Positions 1 to 10,974 are shown, numbered from the stretch's first letter. The stretch is 64,000 nt of DNA from Porpolomopsis calyptriformis (GCA_951640195.1 OX621171.1:1798001-1862000); one strand, 5' to 3'. Notes: generated by a model not told the origin, from the letters alone. Made by a program: numbers and translations.

Positions 1-3000
1 GTCACCAGTCGGCCTGCGAAACACATTATCGCAGCTTTCGAATCCACGGATTTGAGCTCAGTGACGCAACGACAGGTTTTGGTTGAGCCAGGCGGCGGGC
101 AGAGTGATATCGAGTGCTACTTTTCATCGAAACTCGCTTCAACGAGAGAGTTGTATCATCTCGAAAGTGACTGGCCATCGACGGCAGCCATCCATGCCCT
201 AACAGGGTTGGCTTCAGGCCTTTTCATATTTGCAGCGATTTCTGTCAGGTTCATCGAAGATCGAAACTATTCTAACCCCAAAAACCAACTCGCGCGTTTC
301 CTGTCTCACCCACCCACTACGTCGACGGGCAGTTCGTCTCCGAACTATGCGTTGGACCAGCTATACGCTCAAGTGTTGAACCATGCTTTCCCTAACATAT
401 CCCCTGGTCTTTCAGGTCGGCTCAAGATGATTCTAGGCACCATCGTCCTCCTCCGAGACCCGCTCCCTTCGCTTTCTCTCGAACAATTACTAGGCCTGAA
501 CCCAGGCACGGCTCGAGAGACACTGGAACGTCTTCACTCGATCGTTGTGCCTGATGACGATGCACAAGTGATTCGAATGTTTCATTCCTCATTTTTCGAC
601 TTCATAACGAATCCGACTCGATGTCTGAATCCTGTGTTCCTTGTGAACCCTCGGGCACAGCATACTTTACTTGCGCGTGCCTGTCTGAACCTTATGAAGG
701 AACTAAGGCGAGATATTTGTGGAATCAGGAATCCATCATTGCTCAATAGCGAAATAAAGGACCTTCCGGGACGTATCATGACTTGCATTCCACCTCAACT
801 TCAATATGCATGTCGTCATTGGACTTGGCACTTGTCAAATGCGATGCTCTCTGATATCCTTCTCAACCTTGTGGAGGATTTTTGCTCGAAATATCTACTT
901 TACTGGGTTGAGGCACTCAGTCTGATGGGAGATCTTCGAAATGCTTTGCTTGCATTGGTTACCGCACGACATGCAATTGCTGTTCGTGACCTCGTTTCTC
1001 TCTAACACTCATGACTTACTTAGTTTTAATAGAAATCAGGCAGAGACATGACTGATTCTATCCGTTTATGTCATGATTGCGAACGCCTTATCCTCCAGTT
1101 CTCGGTCATCGGTCATTCCTCTCTTCAAATATACCATTCTGGGTTGCTGTTCACCCCTTCGGAAGCCTCTATCAAGAAGACGTATGCAGGAGAACTAGAC
1201 CTTTCGATGAAGATGCACAATGCAGCAGATCAGAGATGGAATCCTTGGATACAGACGATGGAAGGACATAACCATCGGGTCAAGTCAGCCGCTTTTTCTC
1301 CGGACGGCAGGTTCATTGTCTCTGGCTCTGATGACAAAACTCTTCGGCTATGGGACGCCTCCACTGGCGGACATCTGATCACCCTTGGGGGACATTCTGA
1401 CTGGGTAAATTCAGTCGCATTCAGTCCACGGGGCGGACACATCGTGTCCGGATCCGATGACTGTACTGTTCGGCTATGGCACTCAATTAGCGGCGCAGAG
1501 TTGATCACCCTCGTAGGACATTTCGACAGAATCAAATCGGTCGCATTCTCTCCAGACGGGATGCGTGTCGCGTCTGGATCCAGCGACAACACTGTTCGGG
1601 TCTGGGATGCCATCAGCGGTGCGCATCTGAACACTCTCGAGGGACACTCATCCTGGGTTGTATCGGTCGCATTTTCTCCAGACGGCACGCGTATCGCGTC
1701 TGGATGCGATGATGAGACCCTCGGGGTGTGGGATGCAGTGAGTGGGGTAATCCTGAACATCCTCATGGGACATTCCTCTGCGGTCAATTCGGTGGCATTT
1801 TCCCCGGATAGCAAGCGCATTGTTTCTGCGTCCTCCGATGAAACTCTTCGGCTGTGGGACGTGGCGAGTGGGGCGCATCTGATCACCCTTGAAGGACATT
1901 CCGAATACATATTGTCTGTCGCATTCTCTCCCAATGGCATGCGTATCGTGTCCGGATCTTCTGACAAAACCATTCGGCTATGGGATGCGGTGAGTGGGAT
2001 GGCCTTGATCACCCTCGAGGCACATTCTTCCTGGGTCACTTCAGTCGCATTCTCTTTGGATAGCATGCATATCGTGTCCGCATCCAACGACAGAACTCTT
2101 CGATTGTGGGATGCCGTCAGTGGTGCACATCTGAACATAGTCAACGGACACACCTCCTCAGTAGAGTCGGTCGCATTTTCTGCCGATGGCACGCGTGTTG
2201 CGTCTGGATCTGATGACTGTACTATTTTGTTGTGGGATTCGGTCAGCGGTGTCCATTTGAATACCCTCAAAGGACATTCCTCCTTGGTCGACTCCGTCGC
2301 CTTTTCCCCAGATGGCACGCGTATCGTTTCTGGATCTAGTGATAACACCGTTCGGCTGTGGGACGCGATGAGTGGCGCACTTACGAACACTCTTAAGGGA
2401 CATTCCTCTTGGGTGGATTCCGTTGCGTTCTCGCCAGACGGCATGTTCGCGGTGTCTGCGTCTCTTGATAAAACGGTTCGGCTGTGGGACGCGGTCAGCG
2501 GTGCAAATCTGAATATTCTCAAGGGCCATACTTCGTGCGTTAATTCGGTCGCATTCTCTCCCGACGGCACGCGCATCGTATCTGGCTCTACCGACAAAAC
2601 TATTCGCATGTGGGACGGAATGAGTGGTGCACATCTGAGCACTCTCGTAGGACATTCCTCTTCTGTAGATTCTGTCGCATTCTCCCCAGACGGGACGCGT
2701 ATCGTGTCTGGATCCCATGACGGTATCTTACGGCTTTGGGACGCAGCCGATGGTACACATCTGACGACCGTCAACAGATATTCCAGGGAGACTAAATCGG
2801 TTGCGCGGTCTTATAGTCTATCCCAAAACTCGTCGTCCACTCCTGGTTTGAATCCTGTCGGTCCGATATTTGGTTATATCGCTGATGATGGATGGGTTCT
2901 CTCATTCACTCTGAATCGGCGGATTTGTTGGATTCTGGCCTCTTATACCCCAAAGACGCTCGACGTGAACGGAGATCGGGTGGTGTTCGGCAGAGAGGAT

Positions 3001-3096
3001 GGTCGTGTTATGATTCTTGATTTAGCAGGTATGGGTTTTGATGAAGTTGGTCGGATGAAAAATGTCGGATTAAGGAAAATACTAAAGATTACATAA
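1..3096 (+). CDS. NACHT-WD40 NLR-type protein, 5' end outside window, 3' end altered by copia insertion
   Basis: The reading frame is already open at base 1. It begins inside a NACHT NTPase: the late 'TSRP' sensor motif lies at bases 4-15, followed by the helical segment that usually links NACHT to the repeats. A 54-nt intron at 986-1039 (GTGACC..CAG, with a CTAAC branch-like site) restores frame with the second ORF, whose start (residues IRLCHDCERL) is the usual NACHT-to-WD40 linker. From about 1261 to 2760 there are twelve well-preserved WD40 units (GHSSWVDSVAFSPDGT..SGS.D.T.RLWDA), then two weaker blades, which suggests two seven-bladed propellers. Proteins of this design (HET-E/HNWD type) work in fungal non-self recognition and programmed cell death. 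The last 19 codons (3040-3096) come from the LTR of the inserted element. Before insertion the frame would have ended at 7582-7584. Confidence 0.82.
986..1039 (+). other. Predicted intron in the NLR gene
   Basis: Removing GTGACC..AATCAG (54 nt) joins the NACHT-side frame (stop at 1003) to the WD40-side frame (open from 1033) without a frameshift. CTAAC at 1001-1005 fits a branch site. The donor is not the consensus GTRNGT, so the exact 5' splice site could differ by a few bases. Confidence 0.6.
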
Positions 3097-3150
3097 TCGA
3101 TACGCGCGTACATTTGTATCAATGGTGTCGTGATTGTACATATCCCAACA
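3039..3150 (-). repeat. Copia 3' LTR
   Basis: 112 bp, minus-strand sequence begins TGTTGGGATATG and ends CTTCATCA (TG..CA). It is identical to the 5' LTR at 7443-7554. It supplies the new C-terminal codons and stop (3094-3096) of the interrupted NLR gene. Confidence 0.95.
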
Positions 3151-3160
3151 CTCCCCCTCA
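3151..3160 (-). promoter_or_regulatory. Copia polypurine tract
   Basis: On the minus strand TGAGGGGGAG lies directly upstream of the 3' LTR (TGTTGGG). This is the place and composition expected of the plus-strand primer. It overlaps the stop codon of the polyprotein (3158-3160). Confidence 0.75.
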
Positions 3161-6100
3161 ATCACAACGTAGTCCTAGCTTGTCGCGGAAGTACATAAAC
3201 TTTGGAGCTGGGAGGGCTTTCGTGAAGATGTCGGCGATGTTTTCGGAGGTAGGGACATAGATGATTTCGACGTCCTTGTTTGTTACCGATTCCCTGATGA
3301 AATGATATCGGATGTCGATGTGCTTGGATCGAGCATGGAACTTGTTGTTCTTCGCAAGGGCGATCGCGCCTTGGTTATCCGAATAGAGGGTAGTCGGGTT
3401 CATGAATTTTGAGATGAGTTCTCCCAAAAATTGTCGTACCTATAATAGTTCCTTCAGGGCATGGGTTTGCCTGATGTACTCAGATTCCGTACTTGAGAGG
3501 GCCACGATAGGCTGCTTCTTCGAGCTCCATGTGACAGTCCCTTCTCCCATCCGCATCACATATCCGGATATTGAGTGTCTATCCAACTGGGATCCCCAGT
3601 TGGCATCAGTGTATATCACTGGGTCTGACTGTTCACCCCCACCCAAGACCAGCCATAGGTCCTTCGTTGAGTTGAGGTATATAATGAGGCATTTTAAGGC
3701 CTCCCAGTGCGCCATTCCCGGGTTTTTAACGAATTGGGCAAGCTGCCCAACTTGAAATATCGCATCCGGCCGGGATATCATAACTGGCCAGAGAACATGA
3801 CCTATAGCCTCGGCATAAGGTACATCCTGCATCTCACTTATCTGATGTGGTGTAACAGGTGATTAATCTCCAGATAGCACCTGACCAGGCAGAGCTGGGA
3901 GATTTACGGGTTTGGCATCTGATAGTCCAAACCTTGTTGCCATTGCCTCTATATAGGCTCGTTGGTTGATGGAGATGGTCCTGGTTGCTCTGTCCCTTCT
4001 TATCTCGAATCCTAGGAACCAGTGGATATCTCCCATATCTGCAATCTCGAAGTGGGTTCGAAGTCCTCGTTTGAATCCATTTACGGCTCAAATAGATGAC
4101 CCAGCAATGGCCATGTCATCTGTGGCTACAGCAACAATGACAGATTCGTGGGCATTGCGTTTGAAGAATACAGAGTGGTCCACGCTTGATCATTGGTATC
4201 CGAGCTTGTAGAACACTGCAGAAAGTGTTTCATACCATTCGTGCCTGGCCTGTTTTAGTCCATACATCGCTTTCAGCAGATGACAGACCTTCCCTTCCTC
4301 TCCGGGTTTCAGAACTCCTTTCGGAGGCCACATATAGACCTCCTCCTTCAGTGGGGCATTGAGGTAAGCACTCTTGATATCTACCTGGTGGATTTCCCAG
4401 TCGAGTTGAGCAGCTAAAGAGAGGATGACTCGGACAGATGGCATCTTCGCAGCTGACGAGAACGTTTCCGTGTAATTCACACCATATGTTTGGCGGTGTC
4501 CACCAGCAACTATGCGAACCCGACGTGTATCCACAACGTCATCCGCATTCCGTTTCTCCTTCAATACTTCGGAACATGGGATTACGGGTTTTCCAGGGGG
4601 TAGGTCGACAATCTCCCAAGTCCGGAGTTTCTGGAGTTGACCTATCTCATATTTCAGAGCAGCATCCCATGCCTTTCCATGTGGCCCCTCGAGTGCTTCA
4701 GTCATTGAGCATGGTTCCGAGCCCATGGATCCCGCTATCGCATAAAGCGGGTCAAGGGTTTCATCATCGGAATTGAAGTTGAGCGGGATTACTCCCCCTG
4801 GTTCATCACCACTCTCCAGACCGAGATCACAGATGAATGCCTCAGCATATGCTAGGGCAGCAGGTTCATAAACACCCCTTGTCATATCCCGGTAAGATCC
4901 CGGGGGTAAACGTGTACGCATTCCGCGTCCAAAGGTAGGTGCCAATTCCGGGATTTCCGGGATTTCCGGGTTAAGTCTCCGGGTTTCCGGAATTTTCGGA
5001 GTTTCCGGAACAACTTCGGAATTGGGGGGTAGGTGTCTAGGTTCATCGGGATAGTGCTGGATGACTTTATTCTTCTCCCCTTCATCCAGGGTATCTTCAG
5101 GGATGATAATACCTTCACCCTGAAGCAGATGTAGGTCTTCCGGGTTGAACACAACATCCCGTTCGATACTGATGGTTCGCTTATCAGGCCAGTAAATCCG
5201 GAACCCTTTGCTCTCGGAATCGTATCCGACAAAGCGGGCTTTCCGTGCATGTTCATCAAGCTTTCCAGCATGCAAGTCTTTCACATATGCGGCAGCTCCA
5301 AACTCATGGATCCCACCCAGAAATGGTTTCCGGTCACGTACCATCTCATATGGGGTCTTTCCATTCAGTGCTTGGGTTTCAGTCCGGTTCTCTAGCCACA
5401 CACAGTGGTGCATAGCTTCGGCCCAAAGGGATCGCGGTAATCCCGACGCAAAAAGGAGGGCACGGGCGTGTTCAGCATGGGTACGCATACCACGTTCGGA
5501 GACTCCATCCTGTTGAGGAGAGTCATGGACAGTAAGTTCACGTTTTGTCCCTTTCATAGTGAGGTGGTGATCGAAGTCATTACTCAGGAATTCTCCCCCT
5601 CGATCACACCAGAGGTATTTGATCCAGGCACCATTCTGTTGAGTATTAATGGCTGCCTCGTCCTTCTTGTAGGCATCGAGAGTTTCACTTTTCTTTGTGA
5701 GGAAGTAGACTTGTGTCTCACGGGAGTAGTCATCTTTTTGGAAGGCAGCATAGTGCTTCCCACCTAGGCTAGATGTCGAAGCAGGTCCCCAGAGATCCCA
5801 ATGGACTCATTCACCATATTGTGTTGCTCGGGTAAGTGACTCTTTTGGAAATGGTTTTCGTGCCGCCTTTGCCTTTACGCATGGCTCACAAAATTCTTCC
5901 TTGGACAATGGGTCAATCTCGATACCCAATATCATTCTGTTCGATACCATACGCTTTACTGTCGACACAGCAATATGGCCCAACTTCCGGTGGGCCTCCA
6001 TCAGCGTCATCTTGGTAGTCACGGCATTCACATGATCACACCGGGTTTCAGTTCCGGGTGTAATCCTATATAACCCTTGGAATCGTGGGATCTTCGCTAT

Positions 6101-7420
6101 CACATGTCCACGAGGGTGAGTAACAATTGCGTGGTCTTTTCCGAAGACCACAGACTTGGCAGCTTGAGCTAGTCGGCTGACAGAAACAAGTGTGAAGGCT
6201 AAATCCGGTGCGTACACACAGTCCTTCAACATCACTGACGATGATGAACTGCCGTTAGGTAGCTCAATCCTTACGTCTCCAGTTCCGATTGCCTTAAACG
6301 TCCTTCCATCGGCAGTTTTGATTTCACGGTCAATCGGTACGTAGTTTTCAAACCTTGCCCTATCCGGGCAAAAGTGACGACTGGCGCCACTATCAAGGAT
6401 CGTATCGCGACCCAATCCATCCAACCCGAGGTTAGATACGATGGCTTTAAAGTCTGAGGTGCATGTGAATGCGAACAAGTCATCGTTTTCTGATACTTTC
6501 GCTACATTAGCCACCTCAAGTTTCTTTTTCACCTTCAGTTGATGGGGACCTTGCCCCTCCATGCCGCCTCCTGGGGCATAACACGTTGCCTTCAGGTGAC
6601 CGACCTTTTGGCAGTTATAGCAAGTTTTAGTCGTTGCGGACTTCTTTTCTGTGCGTTTCGATCCAGATCCTCGGGAACCTTGCGAGGCAAACATCGCCGC
6701 CTCAGCAGCCCTTTCTTGCCCACTGGCAATCAAGCGGTGTTCCGCTTCCTGGATGAAAATTGACGCTAGGTCATCAGGCTGGATAGACTTTCCAGTAACC
6801 TTCATGGTGGTTTCGACCGTCTGCACAGTGGCACGGTAAACCTCCGGCATCAACGCAATCATTATATTGACCTGCATCGGGTCGGAAACAGGTGAGCTAG
6901 TCACCCTCAAATACTCCACCCGCTCTGTCATCTTAGCCAGATGAGCCTTCAGCTCGGCAAGATGTATCTTCGGGTCCGGAGACGATGCGCATCTCATGTT
7001 CTGTAGCGCATTGAGCATATCGACCTGGTGAAGAACACTTTTCATGGTCGCATCTGCTTTAACCATATCCCACATGTTCTTGGCAGTGGTAAGCTTCATG
7101 ATCTTTTGTGACAAATGAGGTGAGACTGTCGAGAGGAGTAGATGTTGCGCAAGATACTCGCGCTGATCAAAGTCAAGCATTTTCTTCTCTCTAGTTTCGA
7201 TTTGTTCATCAGTGGCATCTTTGCCATTGTACTGGGGGACACTATTAAGCTCGACCAGATCCACTGGCCGTTTGGATCATCCATTCAAGTGGGGTACGAG
7301 GCCTTTTGAGCCCATTGCTCGCATAGCCCTCGGCTCATAATCTGCCCAGTTGGAGCCATCATCTCGAAGTTTTGGAATGACCAAGGATTGGGAATTGGAG
7401 GTGAGTATAGAATCAGACAT
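3158..7420 (-). pseudogene. Copia Gag-Pol polyprotein, single frame with six in-frame stops
   Basis: One uninterrupted reading phase runs from an ATG at 7418-7420 to a stop at 3158-3160 (about 1,420 codons) with no frameshift. Recognisable parts are the gag zinc knuckle CYNCQKVGHLKATC, protease 'LDSGASRHFC', integrase HRKLGH..CEPC, the reverse transcriptase block ('HQVDIKSAYLNAPL', 'TDDMAIAG') and RNase H ('TDANWG..SSTESEYI', 'SDNQGAIALAKN'). Stops interrupt it at 7277-7279 (TGA), 5807-5809 (TGA), 4190-4192 (TGA), 4088-4090 (TGA), 3863-3865 (TAA) and 3440-3442 (TAG). Each is one C-to-T or G-to-A change away from a plausible sense codon (CGA, CAA or TGG). The pattern points to deamination-type mutation rather than random decay. 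Confidence 0.93.
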
Positions 7421-7427
7421 TGGTGAA

Positions 7428-7442
7428 CCAGGGCTCATAACC
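7428..7442 (-). promoter_or_regulatory. Copia primer-binding site (initiator tRNA-Met anticodon-arm type)
   Basis: Directly inside the 5' LTR the minus strand reads GGTTATGAGCCCTGG. This complements CAGGGCTCATAACC, the anticodon stem-loop sequence of eukaryotic initiator tRNA-Met. Copia-type elements are known to prime from a half-tRNA cut in the anticodon loop, so position and sequence both fit. Confidence 0.85.
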
Positions 7443-7554
7443 TGATGAAGTTGGTCGGATGAAAAATGTCGGATTAAGGAAAATACTAAAGATTACATAA
7501 TCGATACGCGCGTACATTTGTATCAATGGTGTCGTGATTGTACATATCCCAACA
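7443..7554 (-). repeat. Copia 5' LTR
   Basis: 112 bp, same sequence as the 3' LTR with no differences seen, followed at 7555 by the second copy of the GGTTT target duplication. Confidence 0.95.
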
Positions 7555-7584
7555 GGTTTTTACTTCTGTAACCTAGCTTATTGA
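7555..7584 (+). other. Displaced original 3' end of the NLR coding region
   Basis: Joining base 3038 to base 7560, which keeps one copy of GGTTT, continues the WD40 frame as ..GMGFYFCNLAY and stops at TGA 7582-7584. The copia element therefore landed eight codons before the ancestral stop. The interrupted gene keeps all its WD40 units and gains an LTR-encoded tail instead. Confidence 0.8.
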
Positions 7585-8217
7585 ACATCACATCGGAAGA
7601 TCCGATGTATTACCCGGGCGACCCCAAAACCCTGTATAATAAAAAATATCCATAAATTCATAGAACATACCTCTGCATCTGAGTAATGTACCCTAATATT
7701 TTCAGAAAGGTGGTGTTACCCATTCCTGAGTTCTTGATTTTACAATCTTTTTAGTCTAGGTTGAAGGTGTGTTAGGCGGCCCATGGGTTGCCTGGCCTTT
7801 TCCACTCGAATACCCTGTCCCCCTAGGAAATAACTATCTAGATATATTTACCATATATCTAGCACCCTCCATGCCAATTATCACATCTCTGGATGCATTA
7901 CATCCCGAGATATCCTGCTCACAATCTGAAACCTGGATTTCTTATATTTTCTGCATTCCGGGGCTCATATCACATTATCGGATGGTTGATAAATTCCAAT
8001 TTTCATACATGTTATACCCATACACATCGTTCCTAATGCTGCTGGATTTCATAATATTTTAAGCAGCCACTTTCAAGAACGAACCTAGACGAGGAGGAGG
8101 GGGGGGGTTGGGCCGCCTGCTCAGAATCAACTGAATTGCTTACTAATATGACATGTGATTAACTTTCCACTATTTGTCAGCAAAGAGGGTGTCTCATTAC
8201 TTACAGACCGCCGGGGA
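7585..8217. other. Non-coding stretch, no gene seen
   Basis: AT-rich sequence downstream of the NLR gene. A 97-codon open frame at 7769-8062 (+) is hydrophobic, matches no family I know and has no supporting context, so I do not call it. A G-run is present near 8095-8107. Confidence 0.6.
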
Positions 8218-8314
8218 CCGCCTGTCCATTTAGTAGGGGCCGCCTGGGGTCGCCCGTTCGTTTAGTAGGGGTTGCCCGAGGTCGCCCGTTCATTTAGTAG
8301 GGACTGCCCGAGGC
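8218..8314. repeat. Short tandem repeat, about 32 bp x 3
   Basis: Three adjacent units (about 8218-8250, 8251-8282, 8283-8314) share TTTAGTAGGG and a GCCCGTTCRTTTAG-like half, differing at a few positions. GC-rich and non-coding. Confidence 0.85.
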
Positions 8315-8404
8315 AGTTCCGGTGAGTTCAGTATCAAAGCCGGGACCACTGGTTATACTGGTTTATTTGTGATACCTCACTATGCCTGACTACTACCACT
8401 ACTA

Positions 8405-8545
8405 CCCCCTTCACTGCTCAACCCCACCCAGACCCCCCACCCTCTGAAGGACTGAGACAACCCCTTGGGTCATACAGTGCATGAAATGAACTGGCATAAT
8501 ACTCAATATGGACATTGTTCGTTCGTTCGTTCATTTGTTCTTGCC
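8405..8545. repeat. Isolated degenerate unit of the 160-bp minisatellite
   Basis: CCCACCCAGACCCCCCAC.. followed by CTTGGGTCATACAGTGCATGAAATGAACTGGCAT and a GTTCGTTCGTTC run resembles a decayed unit of the array at 9200-10520 (compare 'GGGTCGTACGGTTCACGAAACGAATGGGCA' near 9400). It is separated from that array by about 650 bp of unrelated sequence. Confidence 0.6.
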
Positions 8546-9021
8546 ATTTATGGCAATGATTACAGAATCATCCTATATCATTCCGGGTTATCTGGGATAC
8601 CCGATCTCAATTCCATGTATATATGTAATACAACTTAATATTAAAAATTAATGTGTTCATTCCAGAGGTATCTGTCACAGATCTGAAATTCGAGACATGA
8701 GATCGAGCGCGCCTGTGGCCGTCTCTCATGCACGTCGAGCAGGTTCTAGCTGGTCACGTGTAACTTGGTATATATACTGGGAACAACTGAACTGGGTAAG
8801 TCCAGTTCTGCGACGTTTTGGCTCAGTGGTCTGAGCCGTTGCCAAGATGCGCACGTTCCCAGTGCAATTCTTAACAGTATCTAATATCCAACTGGAAGTG
8901 GAAAGGATAAGAAGGTTGATAGTATTGTAAATAATACATAGGACCTGAGTAACTGGAATAACCCGAGTATGCAATCCCGAATACCATAACATGGTGTAAC
9001 CCGGAATGTCGGGATTGAATC

Positions 9022-9103
9022 CCAAAGAACAACCTGTAACAAATTGTAACATAATGTAACAGTTTGTAACAATTTGTAACATCCTGTAACCCGGGATACC
9101 GGG
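9022..9103. repeat. Tandem 10-mer repeat ending in TGTAAC
   Basis: Seven or so consecutive 10-bp units of the form NNNNTGTAAC (AACCTGTAAC, AAATTGTAAC, ATAATGTAAC, AGTTTGTAAC ...) at about 9031-9100. Between 8546 and 9021 nothing else was recognised. Confidence 0.85.
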
Positions 9104-9199
9104 TTTATATCCCGTAAAGTCATTGAATCACATGACCCACATGTGTAAGCAACACCGCTCTCACTCCCCCCCTTCACCTATCAGCACCCACGTCGCTGC

Positions 9200-10525
9200 C
9201 CTACACATGACCGAGACAACCCCATGGGCTGTACGGTGCACGAAACGAACAGGCGCTATCAGCCGTTCGCTCGTGGTACCTCGCTGTGCCCAACCACCCC
9301 CAACCACCCCCAACCACCACCACCCCTCTCCGCTCGACCCCGTCCCGACCCCCCGCGACCACAACCCTGCCCTCCGAACAACCGAGATGACCCCCTGGGT
9401 CGTACGGTTCACGAAACGAATGGGCAATAGTGCCCATTCGTTCGTGGTGCTTGGCTGTGCCCGTCCACCACCAACCACCACCACCACCACCCCGACCACT
9501 CACCTTTCACCACGCCCGCCCTGACCACCCACGACCCTGACCCTGCCCTCTGAAGGACCGACACGGCCGCCTGGGTCATACGGCTGACAGACCAGCGGTG
9601 GAGGGAGCACCCCCCCACCGCTCAACCGCATCCCGACCCCCCACGACGTCGTCCCCGCCCTAGGCACCACCGAGACGAGCCCGGGCACACGAAACGAACG
9701 GGCATGACTGCCCGTTCGTTCGGGGTGACTCGTGGTGCCTGACCACCACCACCACCACCACCCCTCGCTGCTCAACCCCGTCCCAACCCCCCACGCCCTC
9801 GCCCCCGCCCTACGCACGACCGCGACGAACCACTGGTTCGTCTGGGGCACGAAACGAACGGGCATCTCTACCCGTTCGTTGGCGGTGAGTTGTGGTGCCT
9901 GACTACGACTACCCACGACCCCCCCTCACCGCTCAACCCCGTCCCAACCCCCCACGTCCTCACCCCTGCCCTACGCACGGGCGAAACGAACCAGAGGTTC
10001 GACTGGGGCACGAAACGAACAGGCAGAGATGCCCGTTCGTTGGCGGTGAGTTGTGGTGCCCGACCACGACCACCCACGACCCCCCCCGCCGCTCAACCCC
10101 ATCCCAGCCCCCCACGTCCTCACCCCCGCCCTACACACGGGCGAAACGAACCAGAGGTTCGACTGGGGCACGAAACGAACGGGCGGAGATGCCCGTTCGT
10201 TGGCGGTGAGTCGTGGTGCCCGACCACCACCACCACCACCACCACCCCTCGCCGTCCCACCGCGTCCCGACCCCCCATGCCCTCGCCCCCATCCCACGCA
10301 CGACCAGGGCGACCTAGCAAGTCGCACAGAGCACGGAACGAACGGGCAGAGATGCCCGTTTGTTCGCGGTCACTCGTGGTGCCCAACCACCACCACCCAC
10401 CACCTCCCCTTGCTGCTCAACCGCATCCCGACCCCCCACGACCTCGTCCCCACCCTAGGCACGACCGAGACGAGCCTGGGCGCATGAAACGAATGGGCAA
10501 ACATGCCCGTTCATTCGCGGTAACT
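9200..10525. repeat. GC-rich minisatellite, about 160-bp period, hairpin in each unit
   Basis: Eight recognisable units have their conserved core near 9240, 9410, 9690, 9850, 10010, 10170, 10335 and 10484, with a degenerate unit near 9590. Each core reads ACGAAACGAACGGGCA-n-TGCCCGTTCGTT, an inverted repeat able to fold into a stem of about 10 bp. It is followed by a C-rich arm (CCACCACCACC.. and CGACCCCCCACG). Spacing in the best part is 159-165 bp. Units near 9850-10210 are nearly identical, which suggests recent unequal exchange. All six frames are open here because of composition, and I call no gene. Confidence 0.92.
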
Positions 10526-10974
10526 CGTCGGATTCAGTATGTTCACAATTTTACCACTTTGACCTGACTGTTCACTGTTTTCTTTTGCAGTACGCAATTT
10601 TTAGTCTGAATTTTTTCTTCATTCCTTCTTTCTTTTCTTTTCTTTTGCTAAAGATTGAAACATTTCCCTTGCCTCATACACCTTACACCACTTCCAGGTT
10701 CATTTCCTGGGTGTCGCAATATAATTTGTGATATGGAATCGTCCTTTGGGTTATCTGGGCTTGGCTTGGACCCCCTTGGATTAGTATTTGCATTATCCGG
10801 GCTTGGCTTGGACTGCCAATTGTTCCTGTCATATCTTATTTTTGCAGCCTGGGGCTTGGACCACTGGAATAGTGGTGTTTGTGTTATCTGGCCTTGGGCT
10901 GGACTTCGTGTTTATAATTGAATTATAAACCCTTGGTTTACTGACCCAATTCACCGCTTCATTGAAGTGGTGAA
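10526..10974. other. Non-coding, with an imperfect short repeat
   Basis: A pyrimidine-rich stretch (10560-10650) is followed at about 10748-10905 by three imperfect units around 'TTATCTGGGCTTGGCTTGGAC' spaced about 55-80 bp apart. No gene recognised. It may hold the promoter remnant of the TRAPPC11-like pseudogene that starts at about 10975. Confidence 0.5.

Larger units (their letters stand above)
3039..7554 (-). mobile_element. Ty1/copia LTR retrotransposon, complete structure, coding frame interrupted by stops
   Basis: Full-length element with 112-bp LTRs at 3039-3150 and 7443-7554 that are identical base for base, flanked by a 5-bp target duplication GGTTT (3034-3038 and 7555-7559). Transcription runs on the minus strand, right to left. 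Next to the 5' LTR is a primer-binding site matching the initiator tRNA-Met anticodon arm, and next to the 3' LTR a purine run GAGGGGGAG. Domain order is gag, zinc knuckle, protease, integrase, reverse transcriptase, RNase H, which is the copia order. It sits inside the last codons of the NLR gene. The body has six nonsense codons, so this copy cannot make its own polyprotein and may have been moved by another copy's enzymes. Confidence 0.95.

Noticed and set aside
1230..2774. 514-codon minus-strand ORF opposite the WD40 repeats
   Set aside because: It is the antisense shadow of the WD40 array: the repeats on the other strand keep it open, and its own translation shows the same periodicity with no family content.
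3158..7420. Stop-codon readthrough or RNA editing making the copia polyprotein functional
   Set aside because: Six stops of three types at unrelated places fit mutation. Where the family residue is clear (arginine before VHWD), the expected codon is CGA, which A-to-I editing cannot restore from TGA.
7769..8062. Hydrophobic 97-codon plus-strand ORF
   Set aside because: AT-rich, no promoter or intron signals, no recognisable motif, and in a repeat-flanked intergenic region.
8465..10520. CRISPR-like array from regularly spaced palindromes
   Set aside because: The repeated part extends through the whole 160-bp unit with no unique spacers, and the host is eukaryotic; this is a minisatellite.
9120..10570. 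Many overlapping proline/arginine- or glycine-rich ORFs on both strands
   Set aside because: They follow the GC-rich minisatellite unit, appear in all frames at once and have no start or splice logic.
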